Positions 8,056 to 17,915 of a stretch of 64,000 bases of DNA are shown piece after piece. A program made the position numbers and the translations under genes. A model generated the notes under the pieces. That model made no database searches, was not told where the DNA came from, and saw only the letters and a list, made by a program, of their open reading frames with translations. Origin of the DNA: Rhodoferax lacus (GTDB taxonomy: Bacteria > Pseudomonadota > Gammaproteobacteria > Burkholderiales > Burkholderiaceae_C); assembly GCF_003415675.1 (NCBI RefSeq), contig NZ_QFZK01000001.1:372001-436000 (forward strand). Reading direction: 5' to 3'. The first letter of the stretch is position 1. The number at the start of each line of letters is the position of its first letter.

Positions 8056-8973
8056 TCACAGAACCTTGAAATGCACCGTGGGCACATTGGGGTCTGCAAA
8101 GGAAGCACCCAGGGCCAGTTCACCCTCACCGTGCAGCACGCACTCCTCACGGCGCAGCAACACATCCGCTCCATTGGCACCTGTAAAACGGATCCAGCTG
8201 CCGTAGCTGCTGACGTCCACCAGCACCACACTGCCGTTGCGCCACTCCAGGCGGGCATGCGTTCGCGATACGCGCGGATCATTGACCATGAACTCCACGT
8301 TGCGCACACGCCCGATATGCACCGGCAACTCAAAGGACTTGAAAGACTGGGTGTGGTCCAACCAGCGCAGCTCTACTTCGCGGCCCAGCACATCGGATTC
8401 GCCCGGAACCAGCAAAGGGTCAATATCGCCCTGCATGGTCAGAAAGTCAGACACTTCCTCTTCGCGCCACTCGATCTGGTAGACCGTGCAAGGTTCGGCA
8501 CGTCCGCGGATATTGATGGGGCCCAGAATTCTGAAAGTAACGCCCTGAGCCTCGGACACATCATGCAGCGAGGCCGCATCGGCCCAAATCTGGTTCGGGC
8601 CGCACAGGTCGCATAGACGTGCGGCTACGTTTACGGCATCGCCGTAGCAGTCGCCGGCTACAAGCTCCACATCGCCGGTAGCCAAGCCAATACGGATGGG
8701 CATGGCCGTACCTTTGGGGCTTCGCAGAATCCGGCCGAAATGAATGCGCTGCAGTTCCACTACAGCCCTGACGGCGCTCGCGCCATCAGGAAACATCGCC
8801 AGGACTCCGTCGCCCAATGTCTTGACGACACGCCCATTGGCCTGTTCACATTGCTGTGCAATCCACGCCGTGATTTTGGTGATCGTTTCAGTCGCAACTA
8901 CATTGCCCAAGGCTTCGAACACGGCTGTGCTGCCATGTAAATCTGTAAATACGACCGTTGCCTGAACGCCCAT
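8056..8973 (-). CDS. Class III adenylate cyclase fused to an FHA domain
   Basis: The 305-residue protein joins an N-terminal class III cyclase domain (about 1-175) to a C-terminal forkhead-associated domain (about 210-300). The cyclase looks active: metal-binding Asp11 (FTDLHGST) and Asp55 (KTLGDG), adenine-specifying Lys51 and Asp108 (DCYG), and the transition-state pair Asn115/Arg119 (NVAAR). These residues favour ATP over GTP. The FHA part keeps the phosphothreonine-binding pattern (HIGR, then RVSRTHARLEW), so the protein may be recruited to a Ser/Thr-phosphorylated partner. No membrane segment. No kinase gene is nearby. A TGGGACAAT box lies only four bases before the ATG. Confidence 0.9.
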   Translation of the reverse strand: MGVQATVVFTDLHGSTAVFEALGNVVATETITKITAWIAQQCEQANGRVVKTLGDGVLAMFPDGASAVRAVVELQRIHFGRILRSPKGTAMPIRIGLATGDVELVAGDCYGDAVNVAARLCDLCGPNQIWADAASLHDVSEAQGVTFRILGPINIRGRAEPCTVYQIEWREEEVSDFLTMQGDIDPLLVPGESDVLGREVELRWLDHTQSFKSFELPVHIGRVRNVEFMVNDPRVSRTHARLEWRNGSVVLVDVSSYGSWIRFTGANGADVLLRREECVLHGEGELALGASFADPNVPTVHFKVL

Positions 8974-8986
8974 CCCGATTGTCCCA
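8974..8986 (-). promoter_or_regulatory. Extended -10-like box of the cyclase gene
   Basis: On the minus strand TGG-GACAAT (8986-8978) matches an extended -10 element and ends four bases before the ATG at 8973. If real, transcription would start at or just inside the start codon, giving a leaderless mRNA. The short spacing makes this less certain than the other examples in the window. Confidence 0.25.
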
Positions 8987-9046
8987 GTGCTTGATAAAGA
9001 CTGAAGTTTAGAGCATTGACGGCCAATTGCGAATGCAGGCCCGCAT

Positions 9047-9988
9047 TTACCCGTGTAGATGGCCCCATGCCATTAAAGCGTCCCGTCCTTGCGTCACCAA
9101 ATCCACCTTGGCACCTACGGGCAACAGCACTTTGGTCTGCACATGCCCATAGGGCAGATTGGCAAGAACTGGCGCGGAGATCTGATTCTGAAGCCACGCA
9201 TTGATGGTCTTCAGGTTGAAGCCCTTGTCATGTGGCGTCAGCTTGAACTGGGTGAATTGGCCCATCAACACAGCCTTTTGCCGCGCCAACACACCCGCGT
9301 GCAATAGCTGGCTCAGCATGCGCTCGATGCGGTAAGGTGGCTCGGCTATGTCTTCCAAAAAAAGGATACCGCCAGAAATTTTTGGAAAGTACGGTGTGCC
9401 AATCAGGGAAACCAGCACCGCCAGATTGCCACCCCACAGGGTTGCGTTGTGGATTTCCAATTCCTGCAGCGGCGTGGCTTCTGGTTGGAGCGTACGGGAT
9501 GCAGGGGGAAGCCGCCACCCTGCCCCTTCGCCCTGCCCCAGCAGCAAGTCGTTGAAGCAGTCTTCCATGATGTCGTCGGGTACTGGCTCCGCACCAAAGC
9601 CCTCGCACAGCGCGGGCCCAGCCCAGGAAATGCTGCCGGTCTTGGCCAGCAGAGCCAGTTGAAAAGCGGTGAAATCACTGATACCCACAAACTGCGTGCC
9701 GCCTTCGATGGCCTTGGCCACAGCAGAGTAGTCGATGCGGTCCAGGATGCGGGTCAGGCCGTAGCCACCCCGCGAAATCAGGGCCACATCGGCGCCACTG
9801 GCCGCTGCACGCGCGATGGAAGCCAGACGGGTGTCGTCGTCGCCAGCGAAGCGCATATGGCTGCTCAAGGCGTCGGTATCCACTTCGACCTCGTGCCCCA
9901 GGGCTTTGAGGCGCTTGATTCCGCGCCGGAATGCCGCCTTGTCGCGCACAGCCCCTGAGGGGGAATAGACGTAGATGTGTTTTTTCAT
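9047..9988 (-). CDS. ldcA: LD-carboxypeptidase (muramoyltetrapeptide carboxypeptidase, S66 family)
   Basis: Removes the terminal D-alanine from murein tetrapeptides during cytoplasmic cell-wall recycling. The S66 Ser-Glu-His triad is in place: Ser104 (VGISDFTAFQ), Glu212 (FLEDIAEPPYR) and His282 (LPYGH). The 313-residue length is typical. It starts four bases after the tadA stop on the same strand and is probably the distal gene of the guaB-guaA-tadA-ldcA transcription unit. MccF-type immunity proteins share this fold, but the absence of a microcin context favours the recycling role. Confidence 0.9.
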   Translation of the reverse strand: MKKHIYVYSPSGAVRDKAAFRRGIKRLKALGHEVEVDTDALSSHMRFAGDDDTRLASIARAAASGADVALISRGGYGLTRILDRIDYSAVAKAIEGGTQFVGISDFTAFQLALLAKTGSISWAGPALCEGFGAEPVPDDIMEDCFNDLLLGQGEGAGWRLPPASRTLQPEATPLQELEIHNATLWGGNLAVLVSLIGTPYFPKISGGILFLEDIAEPPYRIERMLSQLLHAGVLARQKAVLMGQFTQFKLTPHDKGFNLKTINAWLQNQISAPVLANLPYGHVQTKVLLPVGAKVDLVTQGRDALMAWGHLHG

Positions 9989-9992
9989 GGGG

Positions 9993-11045
9993 CTATTTTC
10001 GCTTGGGGTGAAAGGCGCGCTCTGCGGCCCTGTGGCCCTTGTCAGGATAAGGCGCAGCCAATGCAGCCAATGCGCTTGCGTCGCCAGCGTCAGGCTTTGG
10101 TGGCTGCACCAGCAGGCCCTGGATGCGGTACTGTGGATTTGTCGTCAGGTTCTGCACCAGCGGATGTGACGCATCAGGCGCCACCAGAACCAGGTTATGC
10201 AGTTCCAGGCGCTCAATCAACTCCTGCAAACAGCGCAGATGCCAGTCCGGGTTGTGGAAAGCTTCCCGTTTGGGCTTGTCGCTTCTGCCGAACCCGATCA
10301 AATCCGGCGCCACCACGCGCCGGCCCGGGCCGATCAAACCCGCAATTGTGGAGCGCATGTTGTAGCTCCAGCCCGGGATGGGATGCAGAACCAGATACAC
10401 CTCTTGGCTGGCCTCGGAGCCTTCGTCCAGATAGTGCAGGCGCAAGCCGTCCAGGCTGGGCAGGTCACTGACGTAATGCGGCTGCCACGGAAAGTCCAGC
10501 AACTGCGTAAAACAGGACTCCGGTGTGCGCAGTGCGTCTTCGCGCACGGGCGTCGCCCCGTCCCGCTGCTCGGCCCGTCTGGACCGGAAGAAGTCCTGCA
10601 GTTGAAGTGCGGCCTGTTGCGACAACACCTGGCCTTGCACCGCCGTCTGGTGGTTCAGGCGGGCCTGTGCAAACAGATCCAGTACCGAGCCCGCGCAGCC
10701 GGTCTTGCTGTCTGGCGCACCAAAGACCACGCGTTGAAGGCGGCTGTGCAGCATGGCGCCACAGCACATGGCGCAGGGCTCCAGCGTCACATACAGGGTG
10801 CAGTCGTCCAGCCGGTAGTTGCCAAGGGCCTGGGCTGCGGCACGCAGGGCGTTGATTTCGGCATGGGCCGTGGGGTCGCACGACTGGATGGGGCTGTTGC
10901 GCCCGCTGCCAATCACCACTCCGTCCTTGACCACCACCGCGCCCACCGGCACCTCACCCGCAACGGCCGCCTCGTCCGCCAGCCGCAGGGCCAGCTGCAT
11001 GAAAGCAGCGTCCTGTGGACTGGCAGCGTCAGCGGTATGCGGCAT
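9993..11045 (-). CDS. tadA: tRNA adenosine deaminase TadA fused to a truncated alpha/beta-hydrolase domain
   Basis: Residues 1-160 form TadA, which converts A34 to inosine in tRNA-Arg(ACG). It has zinc/catalytic His61-Glu63 (HAE) and Cys91/Cys94 (PCAMC). Residues about 185-350 resemble the N-terminal half of a haloalkane-dehalogenase-like hydrolase (HPIPGWSYNMRS, PDLIGFGRSDKP). At the nucleophile elbow the Asp is kept (Asp291, LVAPDASH) but the usual W-G-G after it is lost. The protein then ends without the cap domain or catalytic histidine. The extension is therefore probably non-enzymatic, perhaps a tRNA- or protein-contact module. Normal TadA is about 150-170 residues. It lies 16 bases downstream of guaA. 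Confidence 0.92.
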   Translation of the reverse strand: MPHTADAASPQDAAFMQLALRLADEAAVAGEVPVGAVVVKDGVVIGSGRNSPIQSCDPTAHAEINALRAAAQALGNYRLDDCTLYVTLEPCAMCCGAMLHSRLQRVVFGAPDSKTGCAGSVLDLFAQARLNHQTAVQGQVLSQQAALQLQDFFRSRRAEQRDGATPVREDALRTPESCFTQLLDFPWQPHYVSDLPSLDGLRLHYLDEGSEASQEVYLVLHPIPGWSYNMRSTIAGLIGPGRRVVAPDLIGFGRSDKPKREAFHNPDWHLRCLQELIERLELHNLVLVAPDASHPLVQNLTTNPQYRIQGLLVQPPKPDAGDASALAALAAPYPDKGHRAAERAFHPKRK

Positions 11046-11061
11046 GCGCGTTAGCGGGGGC

Positions 11062-12669
11062 TTATTCCCACTCGATGGTGGCGGGCGGCTTGCTGCTCAC
11101 GTCATAGGTCACGCGGTTGATACCACGCACCTCGTTGATGATGCGGCCGGACACCTTCTTCAGGAGCGCATAGGGCAGCTCGGCCCAGTCGGCGGTCATG
11201 AAGTCGCTGGTCTGTACCGCACGCAGGGCCACGACGTAATCGTAGGTGCGGCCGTCGCCCATCACGCCCACGCTCTTCACCGGCAAGAACACGGTGAAGG
11301 CCTGGCTGGTCAGGTCGTACCAGGACTTGCCACTTTCCTCGTCAATGAAGTTGCGCAGTTCTTCAATGAAGATGGCATCGGCCCGGCGCAGCAGGTCGGC
11401 GTATTCCTTTTTGACCTCACCCAGGATACGCACACCCAGGCCGGGGCCCGGGAACGGGTGGCGGTAGACCATGTGAAACGGCAGGCCCAAGGCCACGCCG
11501 AGTTCACGCACCTCGTCCTTGAACAGCTCGCGCAGCGGCTCCAGCAGTTTGAGGCCCAATTGCTCGGGCAGGCCGCCCACGTTGTGGTGGCTCTTGATGG
11601 TGACAGCCTTCTTGCCCTTGCCGCCGCCGGACTCGATCACGTCCGGGTAAATCGTGCCCTGGGCCAGCCATTCCACATGGCGCGACTGGTCGGCGCGCAG
11701 CTTGGCGGCCTCAGCCTTGAACACTTCCACAAACTCGCGGCCGATGATCTTGCGCTTGGCTTCGGGCTCGGCAACGCCAGCCAGATGGCCCAGAAACTGC
11801 GCCTCCGCATCCACGCGCACGACCTTGGCGTGCAGCTTGCCGACGAACATGTCCATCACCATGTCGCCTTCGTTCAGACGCAAAAGGCCGTGGTCCACAA
11901 ACACGCAGGTGAGCTGGTCGCCAATGGCGCGGTGAATCAGGGCTGCGGCCACTGAGGAATCGACACCGCCGGACAGGCCCAGAATGACTTCGTCCGTGCC
12001 CACCTGGGCGCGGATTTTGGCCACGGCCTCGGTGATGTAGTCGCCCATGATCCAGTCCGGGCGCGTGTTGCAGATGTCCAGCACAAAGCGCTCCAGAATC
12101 GCTGCACCGCGCTTGGTGTGGGTGACTTCCGGGTGGAACTGCACGCCATAGAAGTGCCGGGTCTCGTCGGCCATACCGGCAATCGGGCAGCTGGGTGTGC
12201 TGGCCATCAGGGTAAAGCCATGCGGCAACTCGGTGACCTTGTCGCCGTGGCTCATCCAGACCTGCAGCATGCTCTGGCCTTCGGATACATAGTCCTGGAT
12301 GCCGTCCAGCAGCCGGGTGTGACCGTGGGCCTGCACATCGGCATGGCCAAACTCCCGCTTGTGGCCGCCCTGGACCACACCACCGAGCTGGTGCGCCATG
12401 GCCTGCATGCCGTAGCAAATGCCCAGCACCGGAATGCCCAACTCAAACACCGCCTTGGGTGCTTTGTCGGTGGTGTCTTCATAGACACTGGCGTGGCTGC
12501 CCGAGAGGATGATGCCCTTGAGCGAACCGTCGCGTGCATAGGCACGCAGCCACTCGTCCGTCACATCGCAGGGATGGACTTCGCAGAACACATGGGCCTC
12601 GCGGATGCGACGCGCAATCAGCTGGGTGACCTGGGAGCCGAAATCAAGAATCAGGATTTTTTGGTGCAT
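11062..12669 (-). CDS. guaA: GMP synthase (glutamine-hydrolysing)
   Basis: Converts XMP to GMP using glutamine and ATP. The 535-residue protein has an N-terminal class I glutamine amidotransferase domain ([15 protein letters not shown], nucleophile GICYGMQ, and HPEVTHT). It is followed by the ATP pyrophosphatase domain with its PP-loop [11 protein letters not shown] and the C-terminal dimerisation domain ending in PPATIEWE. It lies eight bases after guaB, the preceding pathway step, and is almost certainly co-transcribed with it. Confidence 0.98.
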   Translation of the reverse strand: MHQKILILDFGSQVTQLIARRIREAHVFCEVHPCDVTDEWLRAYARDGSLKGIILSGSHASVYEDTTDKAPKAVFELGIPVLGICYGMQAMAHQLGGVVQGGHKREFGHADVQAHGHTRLLDGIQDYVSEGQSMLQVWMSHGDKVTELPHGFTLMASTPSCPIAGMADETRHFYGVQFHPEVTHTKRGAAILERFVLDICNTRPDWIMGDYITEAVAKIRAQVGTDEVILGLSGGVDSSVAAALIHRAIGDQLTCVFVDHGLLRLNEGDMVMDMFVGKLHAKVVRVDAEAQFLGHLAGVAEPEAKRKIIGREFVEVFKAEAAKLRADQSRHVEWLAQGTIYPDVIESGGGKGKKAVTIKSHHNVGGLPEQLGLKLLEPLRELFKDEVRELGVALGLPFHMVYRHPFPGPGLGVRILGEVKKEYADLLRRADAIFIEELRNFIDEESGKSWYDLTSQAFTVFLPVKSVGVMGDGRTYDYVVALRAVQTSDFMTADWAELPYALLKKVSGRIINEVRGINRVTYDVSSKPPATIEWE

Positions 12670-12677
12670 GGCGTGCT

Positions 12678-14221
<1,544 letters not shown>

Positions 14222-14740
14222 ATGAAAATACTTTCTGCCCTCCTGACCCTGGCCCTTGTAGGCGTTTGCAGCACGGCCATGGCGCAGTGGCAATGGCTGG
14301 ACAACGACGGCCGCAAGGTGTTTAGCGACCGCGCACCTCCGCCCGATGTCATGGAGAAAGACATCCTCAAGCGCCCTGGCGGCCTGGTGCGCCCCCCCGT
14401 GGTCAAGGATGCCGGCAGCAGCGACGGTGCTGCTGCCGCACCCCAAGACGCCCCTGCTGCGCGCAGCATTCCCCTGACCACTGGCGTGGACAAGGACCTG
14501 GAGGCCAAGAAGAAGCAGGCAGCGGACGCCGAAGCTGCCAAACGCAAAGCCGAAGAAGAGCGCGTCACCAAGGCCCGCGTGGAAAACTGCGCACGCGCCA
14601 AGCAGAGCCTGAGCACATTTGACTCGGGTCTGCGCATTTCGCGCACCAATGCCTCGGGCGAGCGCGAGGTGATGGATGACACAGCCCGCGCCGTAGAGCG
14701 GGCACGCATTCAGGGCTTGGTTGAGAGCGAATGCAAGTAG
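14222..14740 (+). CDS. Secreted DUF4124-domain protein
   Basis: Protein of 172 residues with a clear signal peptide (about 1-21, ending STAMAQ), followed by the DUF4124 pattern [19 protein letters not shown] charged, alanine/lysine-rich helical stretch follows (about 95-125, probable coiled coil). DUF4124 proteins are common in beta- and gammaproteobacterial envelopes, but their function is not established. I use the ATG at 14222, which gives a proper signal peptide; an upstream in-frame start at 14186 does not. It stands alone, divergent from guaB and convergent with rnfH. Confidence 0.85.
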   Translation: MKILSALLTLALVGVCSTAMAQWQWLDNDGRKVFSDRAPPPDVMEKDILKRPGGLVRPPVVKDAGSSDGAAAAPQDAPAARSIPLTTGVDKDLEAKKKQAADAEAAKRKAEEERVTKARVENCARAKQSLSTFDSGLRISRTNASGEREVMDDTARAVERARIQGLVESECK

Positions 14741-14771
14741 TTTTGCAGGCCCGGATACGCTCCCAGAGGCT

Positions 14772-15116
14772 TCAGTAACCGGATTTGGCCCCGGCCCGGC
14801 GCTTGGAAAACAGGCCTGTGGTGCGTGCACCCTGTTGGCTGAAGCGCTCGCGGCGCGCCACCTTGGGGTCTACCTTCAGCACCCGGTACAACTCCACGCG
14901 GTCACCCTCCCGCAATACATGGTCTACGGGCAGCTTGCGGCCCCACACACCGGTCTGCAGGGCATCGACTTGCGCATCGGGCACACCTGCGAGCAAACCG
15001 CTTTCGCGGATCGCGTCCACCAGGCGGCTGCCGTGGGGTAACTGCAAACGCACTTCAGCGCATTGGCGGGCAGAGGCGCTGTAGCACACCGCTACCGCAA
15101 GGCTGGATTCACTCAC
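14772..15116 (-). CDS. rnfH: RnfH-family ubiquitin-like protein
   Basis: Small beta-grasp protein (114 residues) of the RnfH/UPF0125 family, related in fold to ThiS/MoaD but without a conserved terminal Gly-Gly. Function remains uncertain; it is often linked with ratA. Recognisable core: VEVRL-like strands, HGSRLVDAIRESGLL, VDALQTGVWGRKLPVD and the conserved LREGDRVELYRVLKVDPK. I use the GTG at 15116, which overlaps the ratA stop; the longer frame from 15176 would lie within ratA. The last 25 residues are basic and probably disordered. Confidence 0.88.
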   Translation of the reverse strand: MSESSLAVAVCYSASARQCAEVRLQLPHGSRLVDAIRESGLLAGVPDAQVDALQTGVWGRKLPVDHVLREGDRVELYRVLKVDPKVARRERFSQQGARTTGLFSKRRAGAKSGY

Positions 15117-15552
15117 CGTAGACTTGCTGGGCGCGTTTGACAAAGGCTTCCACCAGACTGGAGGCAATCTTGTCAAACACCGGCCCGACCAGCTTGCCCA
15201 GCGTGATGCTCTCGAAGCCGTAATTCAGGGTCAGGTCCACGCGGCAGGCACGCTGGCTGCCGTCACCTACGGGCAGGAAGGTCCACTCACCGTCCAGATT
15301 GGAAAACGGCCCCTTCACCAGCTTGAGCTCCACACGCTGGCCGGGTACATGGGTGTTGCTGGTGACAAAGGTCTGGCGCACGCCACCAAAAGAGATGCTG
15401 ATCTCGGCCAGCATGCCGGTATCGCTTTGTTCCAGTACACGTGCCTGGTCGCACCAAGGCAGAAACTGGGGATATTGGGCTACATCGGTGACCAACCCGT
15501 ACATTTCTTCGGGGGTGTACCAGATCAAAACGGACTTGTGAACAGTTTTCAT
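15109..15552 (-). CDS. ratA: RatA/COQ10-type START-domain protein
   Basis: Member of the polyketide cyclase/START-like COQ10 family. In Escherichia coli RatA was described as inhibiting 70S ribosome assembly by binding 50S subunits; mitochondrial relatives carry coenzyme Q, so either role is possible. The 147-residue protein opens MKTVHKSVLIWYTPEEMYGL and contains the conserved YPQFLPWC. The start at 15552 is the usual one; the longer frame from 15627 is not conserved-looking. A TACAAT box (15578-15573, minus strand) lies 20 bases upstream. Overlaps rnfH and is divergent from smpB, the standard arrangement. Confidence 0.9.
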   Translation of the reverse strand: MKTVHKSVLIWYTPEEMYGLVTDVAQYPQFLPWCDQARVLEQSDTGMLAEISISFGGVRQTFVTSNTHVPGQRVELKLVKGPFSNLDGEWTFLPVGDGSQRACRVDLTLNYGFESITLGKLVGPVFDKIASSLVEAFVKRAQQVYGE

Positions 15553-15647
15553 AGAATCAGGGTATGCGCGGGATTGTAGACAAGCCGTGACAGTGCATCT
15601 TTCTGAGCACGGCTTTCTTTTCGTCACCCAGCCCCCATTTGAGATCC

Positions 15648-16121
15648 ATGGCCAAAAAACCCGAAACCGCTACCCGCATTGCCGACAACAAAAAGGCCGC
15701 CTTCAACTACTTCTTTGAAGAGCGCCTGGAAGCCGGCATTGTGCTGGAAGGCTGGGAGGTCAAGTCCCTGCGCGAGGGCAAGGTGCAACTGACCGAAGGC
15801 TACGTGGTGGTGCGCGGCGGGGAACTGTTCCTGATTGGTCTGCAAATCCACCCCCTGCACACCGCCTCCACCCACATCAGCCCGGACAAGGTGCGGACCA
15901 AAAAGCTGCTGCTGCACAAGGAGCAGATCAAGCGCCTGACGGCCAAGGTGGAACAAAAGGGCTACACCCTGGTACCCATCAACCTGCACTGGAAGTCCGG
16001 CAAGGTGAAATGCGAGATCGCCCTGGCCAAGGGCAAGGCTGAGCACGACAAGCGCGACACCATCAAGGACCGCGAAGGCAAACGCGAGGTGGAACGCGCC
16101 ATGAAAGTCCATAGCCGATAG
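15648..16121 (+). CDS. smpB: SsrA-binding protein SmpB
   Basis: Binds tmRNA and delivers it to stalled ribosomes in trans-translation. The 157-residue product is full length, with [20 protein letters not shown] and [14 protein letters not shown] in the OB-fold core. The basic C-terminal tail ([19 protein letters not shown]) enters the mRNA channel. The start is ATG at 15648; a start three codons earlier is possible. It is followed by a strong terminator. No tmRNA gene is seen within the window. Confidence 0.97.
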   Translation: MAKKPETATRIADNKKAAFNYFFEERLEAGIVLEGWEVKSLREGKVQLTEGYVVVRGGELFLIGLQIHPLHTASTHISPDKVRTKKLLLHKEQIKRLTAKVEQKGYTLVPINLHWKSGKVKCEIALAKGKAEHDKRDTIKDREGKREVERAMKVHSR

Positions 16122-16131
16122 CCTGAAACCA

Positions 16132-16163
16132 TAAAAAAAGCCCTCTTGCGAGGGCATTTTTTA
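16132..16163. terminator. Bidirectional rho-independent terminator between smpB and the 56-residue gene
   Basis: GCCCTC (16140-16145), loop TTGC, GAGGGC (16150-16155), flanked by seven A on the left and ATTTTTTAT on the right. It can therefore stop transcription of smpB from one side and the convergent small gene from the other. Confidence 0.9.
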
Positions 16164-16186
16164 TGCAGAGGCCACAGCCTCTGGCA

Positions 16187-16357
16187 TCAACCGCCCTTGC
16201 TGGGACGCTTGCCGGGGTTCTTCTTGCTGCGGGTAGACACGCCGCGTTCCAGGCTGATGCGTTGGCCACGGCCGCCGGTGGGCAGTGTGAAACCAGGCAG
16301 GGTTGCGGGACGGGGAGTGGCTTTGCGCGAAGCTTCGGTAACGATTTTGTTGCCCAT
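16187..16357 (-). CDS. Small, very basic hypothetical protein (56 residues)
   Basis: Short reading frame MGNKIVTEASRK... to ...PGKRPSKGG with 13 Arg/Lys in 56 residues and few acidic residues, so strongly basic and probably disordered, rich in Gly/Pro/Thr. Codons are strongly biased to ATC, CTG, CGC/CGT and AAG, as in highly expressed genes. The gene ends 24 bases from a bidirectional terminator shared with smpB. A weak TTGGAAAACC-type ribosome-binding region precedes the ATG. I do not recognise a family; composition would suit RNA or ribosome binding, an inference only. Longer minus-strand frames through this region look like shadows. Confidence 0.65.
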   Translation of the reverse strand: MGNKIVTEASRKATPRPATLPGFTLPTGGRGQRISLERGVSTRSKKNPGKRPSKGG

Positions 16358-16488
16358 TTGGTTTTCCAAGAGAAATAAGTAAAGACCCCCTATTTGAACA
16401 TTTTTTGAAGGGCCACCTCCAGCGCCCTTCTGGCCGCTCCTTCCAACGGCCTTTGCAGGGCCCGCAGGCTTTGCCGCAGGCCTTGCGA

Positions 16489-16500
16489 CACAATGTCCGC
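16489..16500 (+). promoter_or_regulatory. -10-like box directly before the deacetylase gene
   Basis: CACAAT (16489-16494) ends six bases before the ATG at 16501, without a Shine-Dalgarno sequence. This fits the leaderless pattern seen at several other genes here, but the hexamer match is moderate. Confidence 0.3.
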
Positions 16501-17454
16501 ATGCAAGCCTTTTACAGCGACCGCTTCGTGCTTCCCCTGCCTCCAGGCCACCGTTTCCCCATGGAGAAGTACCGGATGTTGCGCGACCGGCTGACGCAAG
16601 ACTTGCCCGAGGTGCGCATGCTGCAGGCCCCGGAGGCAACCGACGGTGAGCTGGCCCTGGCCCATGACCCGTCCTACATCGAGGCGATTGCCGATGGCTC
16701 GGTGGACGCCAAAATCCTGCGTGAAATCGGCTTTCCCTGGAGTCCGGCCATGGCTGCTCGGGCAAGGCGTTCGGTGGGTGGAACCCTGGCCGCTGGACGC
16801 GCTGCCATGCAGGAAGGCGTGGCCGCCAACCTGGCTGGCGGCACGCACCATTCCTATGCCAACAAGGGTGGCGGCTTTTGCGTCTTCAACGACATGGCGG
16901 TCACGGCCCGGGTGCTGCAGACCGAATGGAGCCGCCGCTACGGCAGCCAGCACCCTGCCTTGCAGGTGGCCATCATCGACCTGGATGTGCACCAGGGCAA
17001 TGGCACGGCCAGCATCTTTCGAAACGACAAAAGCGTCTTCACCCTGTCGCTGCATGGCGAGAAGAACTTCCCCTTTCGCAAGGAAGACAGCGACCTGGAC
17101 CTCGCCCTGCCCGATGGCTGCACCGACGACGACTACCTGGCAACGCTGGAGAACGCACTGCTGGACCTGGAAGGCCGCTTTGCGCCCGGCCTGGTGCTGT
17201 ACCTGGCCGGTGCCGATCCGCACGAGGGCGATCGCCTGGGCCGACTGAAGATCAGTTACGACGGCATGCAGGCGCGCGACCGCCGGGTATTCGACTGGTG
17301 TTTTGCGCGCGGCCTGCCCTGCGTGTTTGCCATGGGCGGTGGTTACGGCACCGACATCAGCACCACGGTGCAGGTGCAGCACAACACCTACCGCATTGCG
17401 CTGGAGTACTGGCAACGCTGGCAGGCCCTGCCTGGGGCAAGGCGGGTGGGCTGA
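16501..17454 (+). CDS. Histone-deacetylase-family (AcuC/APAH-like) deacetylase
   Basis: Zinc-dependent amidohydrolase of the arginase/deacetylase fold. Bacterial members remove acetyl groups from protein lysines (AcuC) or polyamines (APAH). The catalytic set is complete in the 317-residue product: His116-His117 dyad (GGTHHSY), zinc ligands Asp162/His164 (DLDVHQG) and Asp239 (GADPHEGD), and Tyr282 (GGGYG). The start at 16501 gives the usual N-terminus (FYSDRFVLPLP); the longer frame from 16405 is not supported. Stands alone, convergent with the thioesterase gene. Substrate cannot be predicted; the family includes many enzymes annotated just as histone deacetylase-like. Confidence 0.93.
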   Translation: MQAFYSDRFVLPLPPGHRFPMEKYRMLRDRLTQDLPEVRMLQAPEATDGELALAHDPSYIEAIADGSVDAKILREIGFPWSPAMAARARRSVGGTLAAGRAAMQEGVAANLAGGTHHSYANKGGGFCVFNDMAVTARVLQTEWSRRYGSQHPALQVAIIDLDVHQGNGTASIFRNDKSVFTLSLHGEKNFPFRKEDSDLDLALPDGCTDDDYLATLENALLDLEGRFAPGLVLYLAGADPHEGDRLGRLKISYDGMQARDRRVFDWCFARGLPCVFAMGGGYGTDISTTVQVQHNTYRIALEYWQRWQALPGARRVG

Positions 17455-17468
17455 ACGTCCCCGGTTTC

Positions 17469-17915
17469 TCAGTCCGTGGCGATTTGGACCGGGTTCACGC
17501 TGCGGGCCCCGGTGGCCAGGCGCTTGAGGTACTTGAAGGTGCCCGTGGCATGGGCACACAGATGGCCTCTGCCATCAAACACGCTGGCCTGGGTAAAGGC
17601 CATGGTGGCGGTGCGGTGCATCAGTTCACCCTTGGCTACCAAGGGTCCGCGCTCACTGGGAATGGCCGGCTTCATGAAGCTGGTTTTCATCTCAATGGTC
17701 ACCACGCCCATTTCCGGGCAGACACTGCGTGCGGCCGTGGCCATGGTCACATCCAGCAACGTCATCAGCACGCCGCCATGGGTTACGGCAAAGGAGTTGA
17801 GCAACTCGGGCTTGGGTGGCAAATGGATTTCGGAGCGCCCGTCCTGAAAAGCCAGCAGTTCCAGACCCAGGTGTTGGACGAAGGGGATATCCACCCCAAA
17901 GCTGAGCGGGCTCAT
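17469..17915 (-). CDS. PaaI-type hotdog thioesterase
   Basis: Acyl-CoA thioesterase of the hotdog fold, 148 residues. The motif LLNSFAVTHGGVLMTLLDV, with the HGG turn and following acid, marks the PaaI/YbgC-like active site, and the IEMKTSFMKPA strand follows. The start at 17915 overlaps the SDR stop by four bases; the longer frame from 17999 lies inside the SDR. It is the last gene of a reverse operon with an SDR and an acyl-CoA ligase, suggesting fatty or aromatic acyl-CoA turnover. Confidence 0.88.
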   Translation of the reverse strand: MSPLSFGVDIPFVQHLGLELLAFQDGRSEIHLPPKPELLNSFAVTHGGVLMTLLDVTMATAARSVCPEMGVVTIEMKTSFMKPAIPSERGPLVAKGELMHRTATMAFTQASVFDGRGHLCAHATGTFKYLKRLATGARSVNPVQIATD

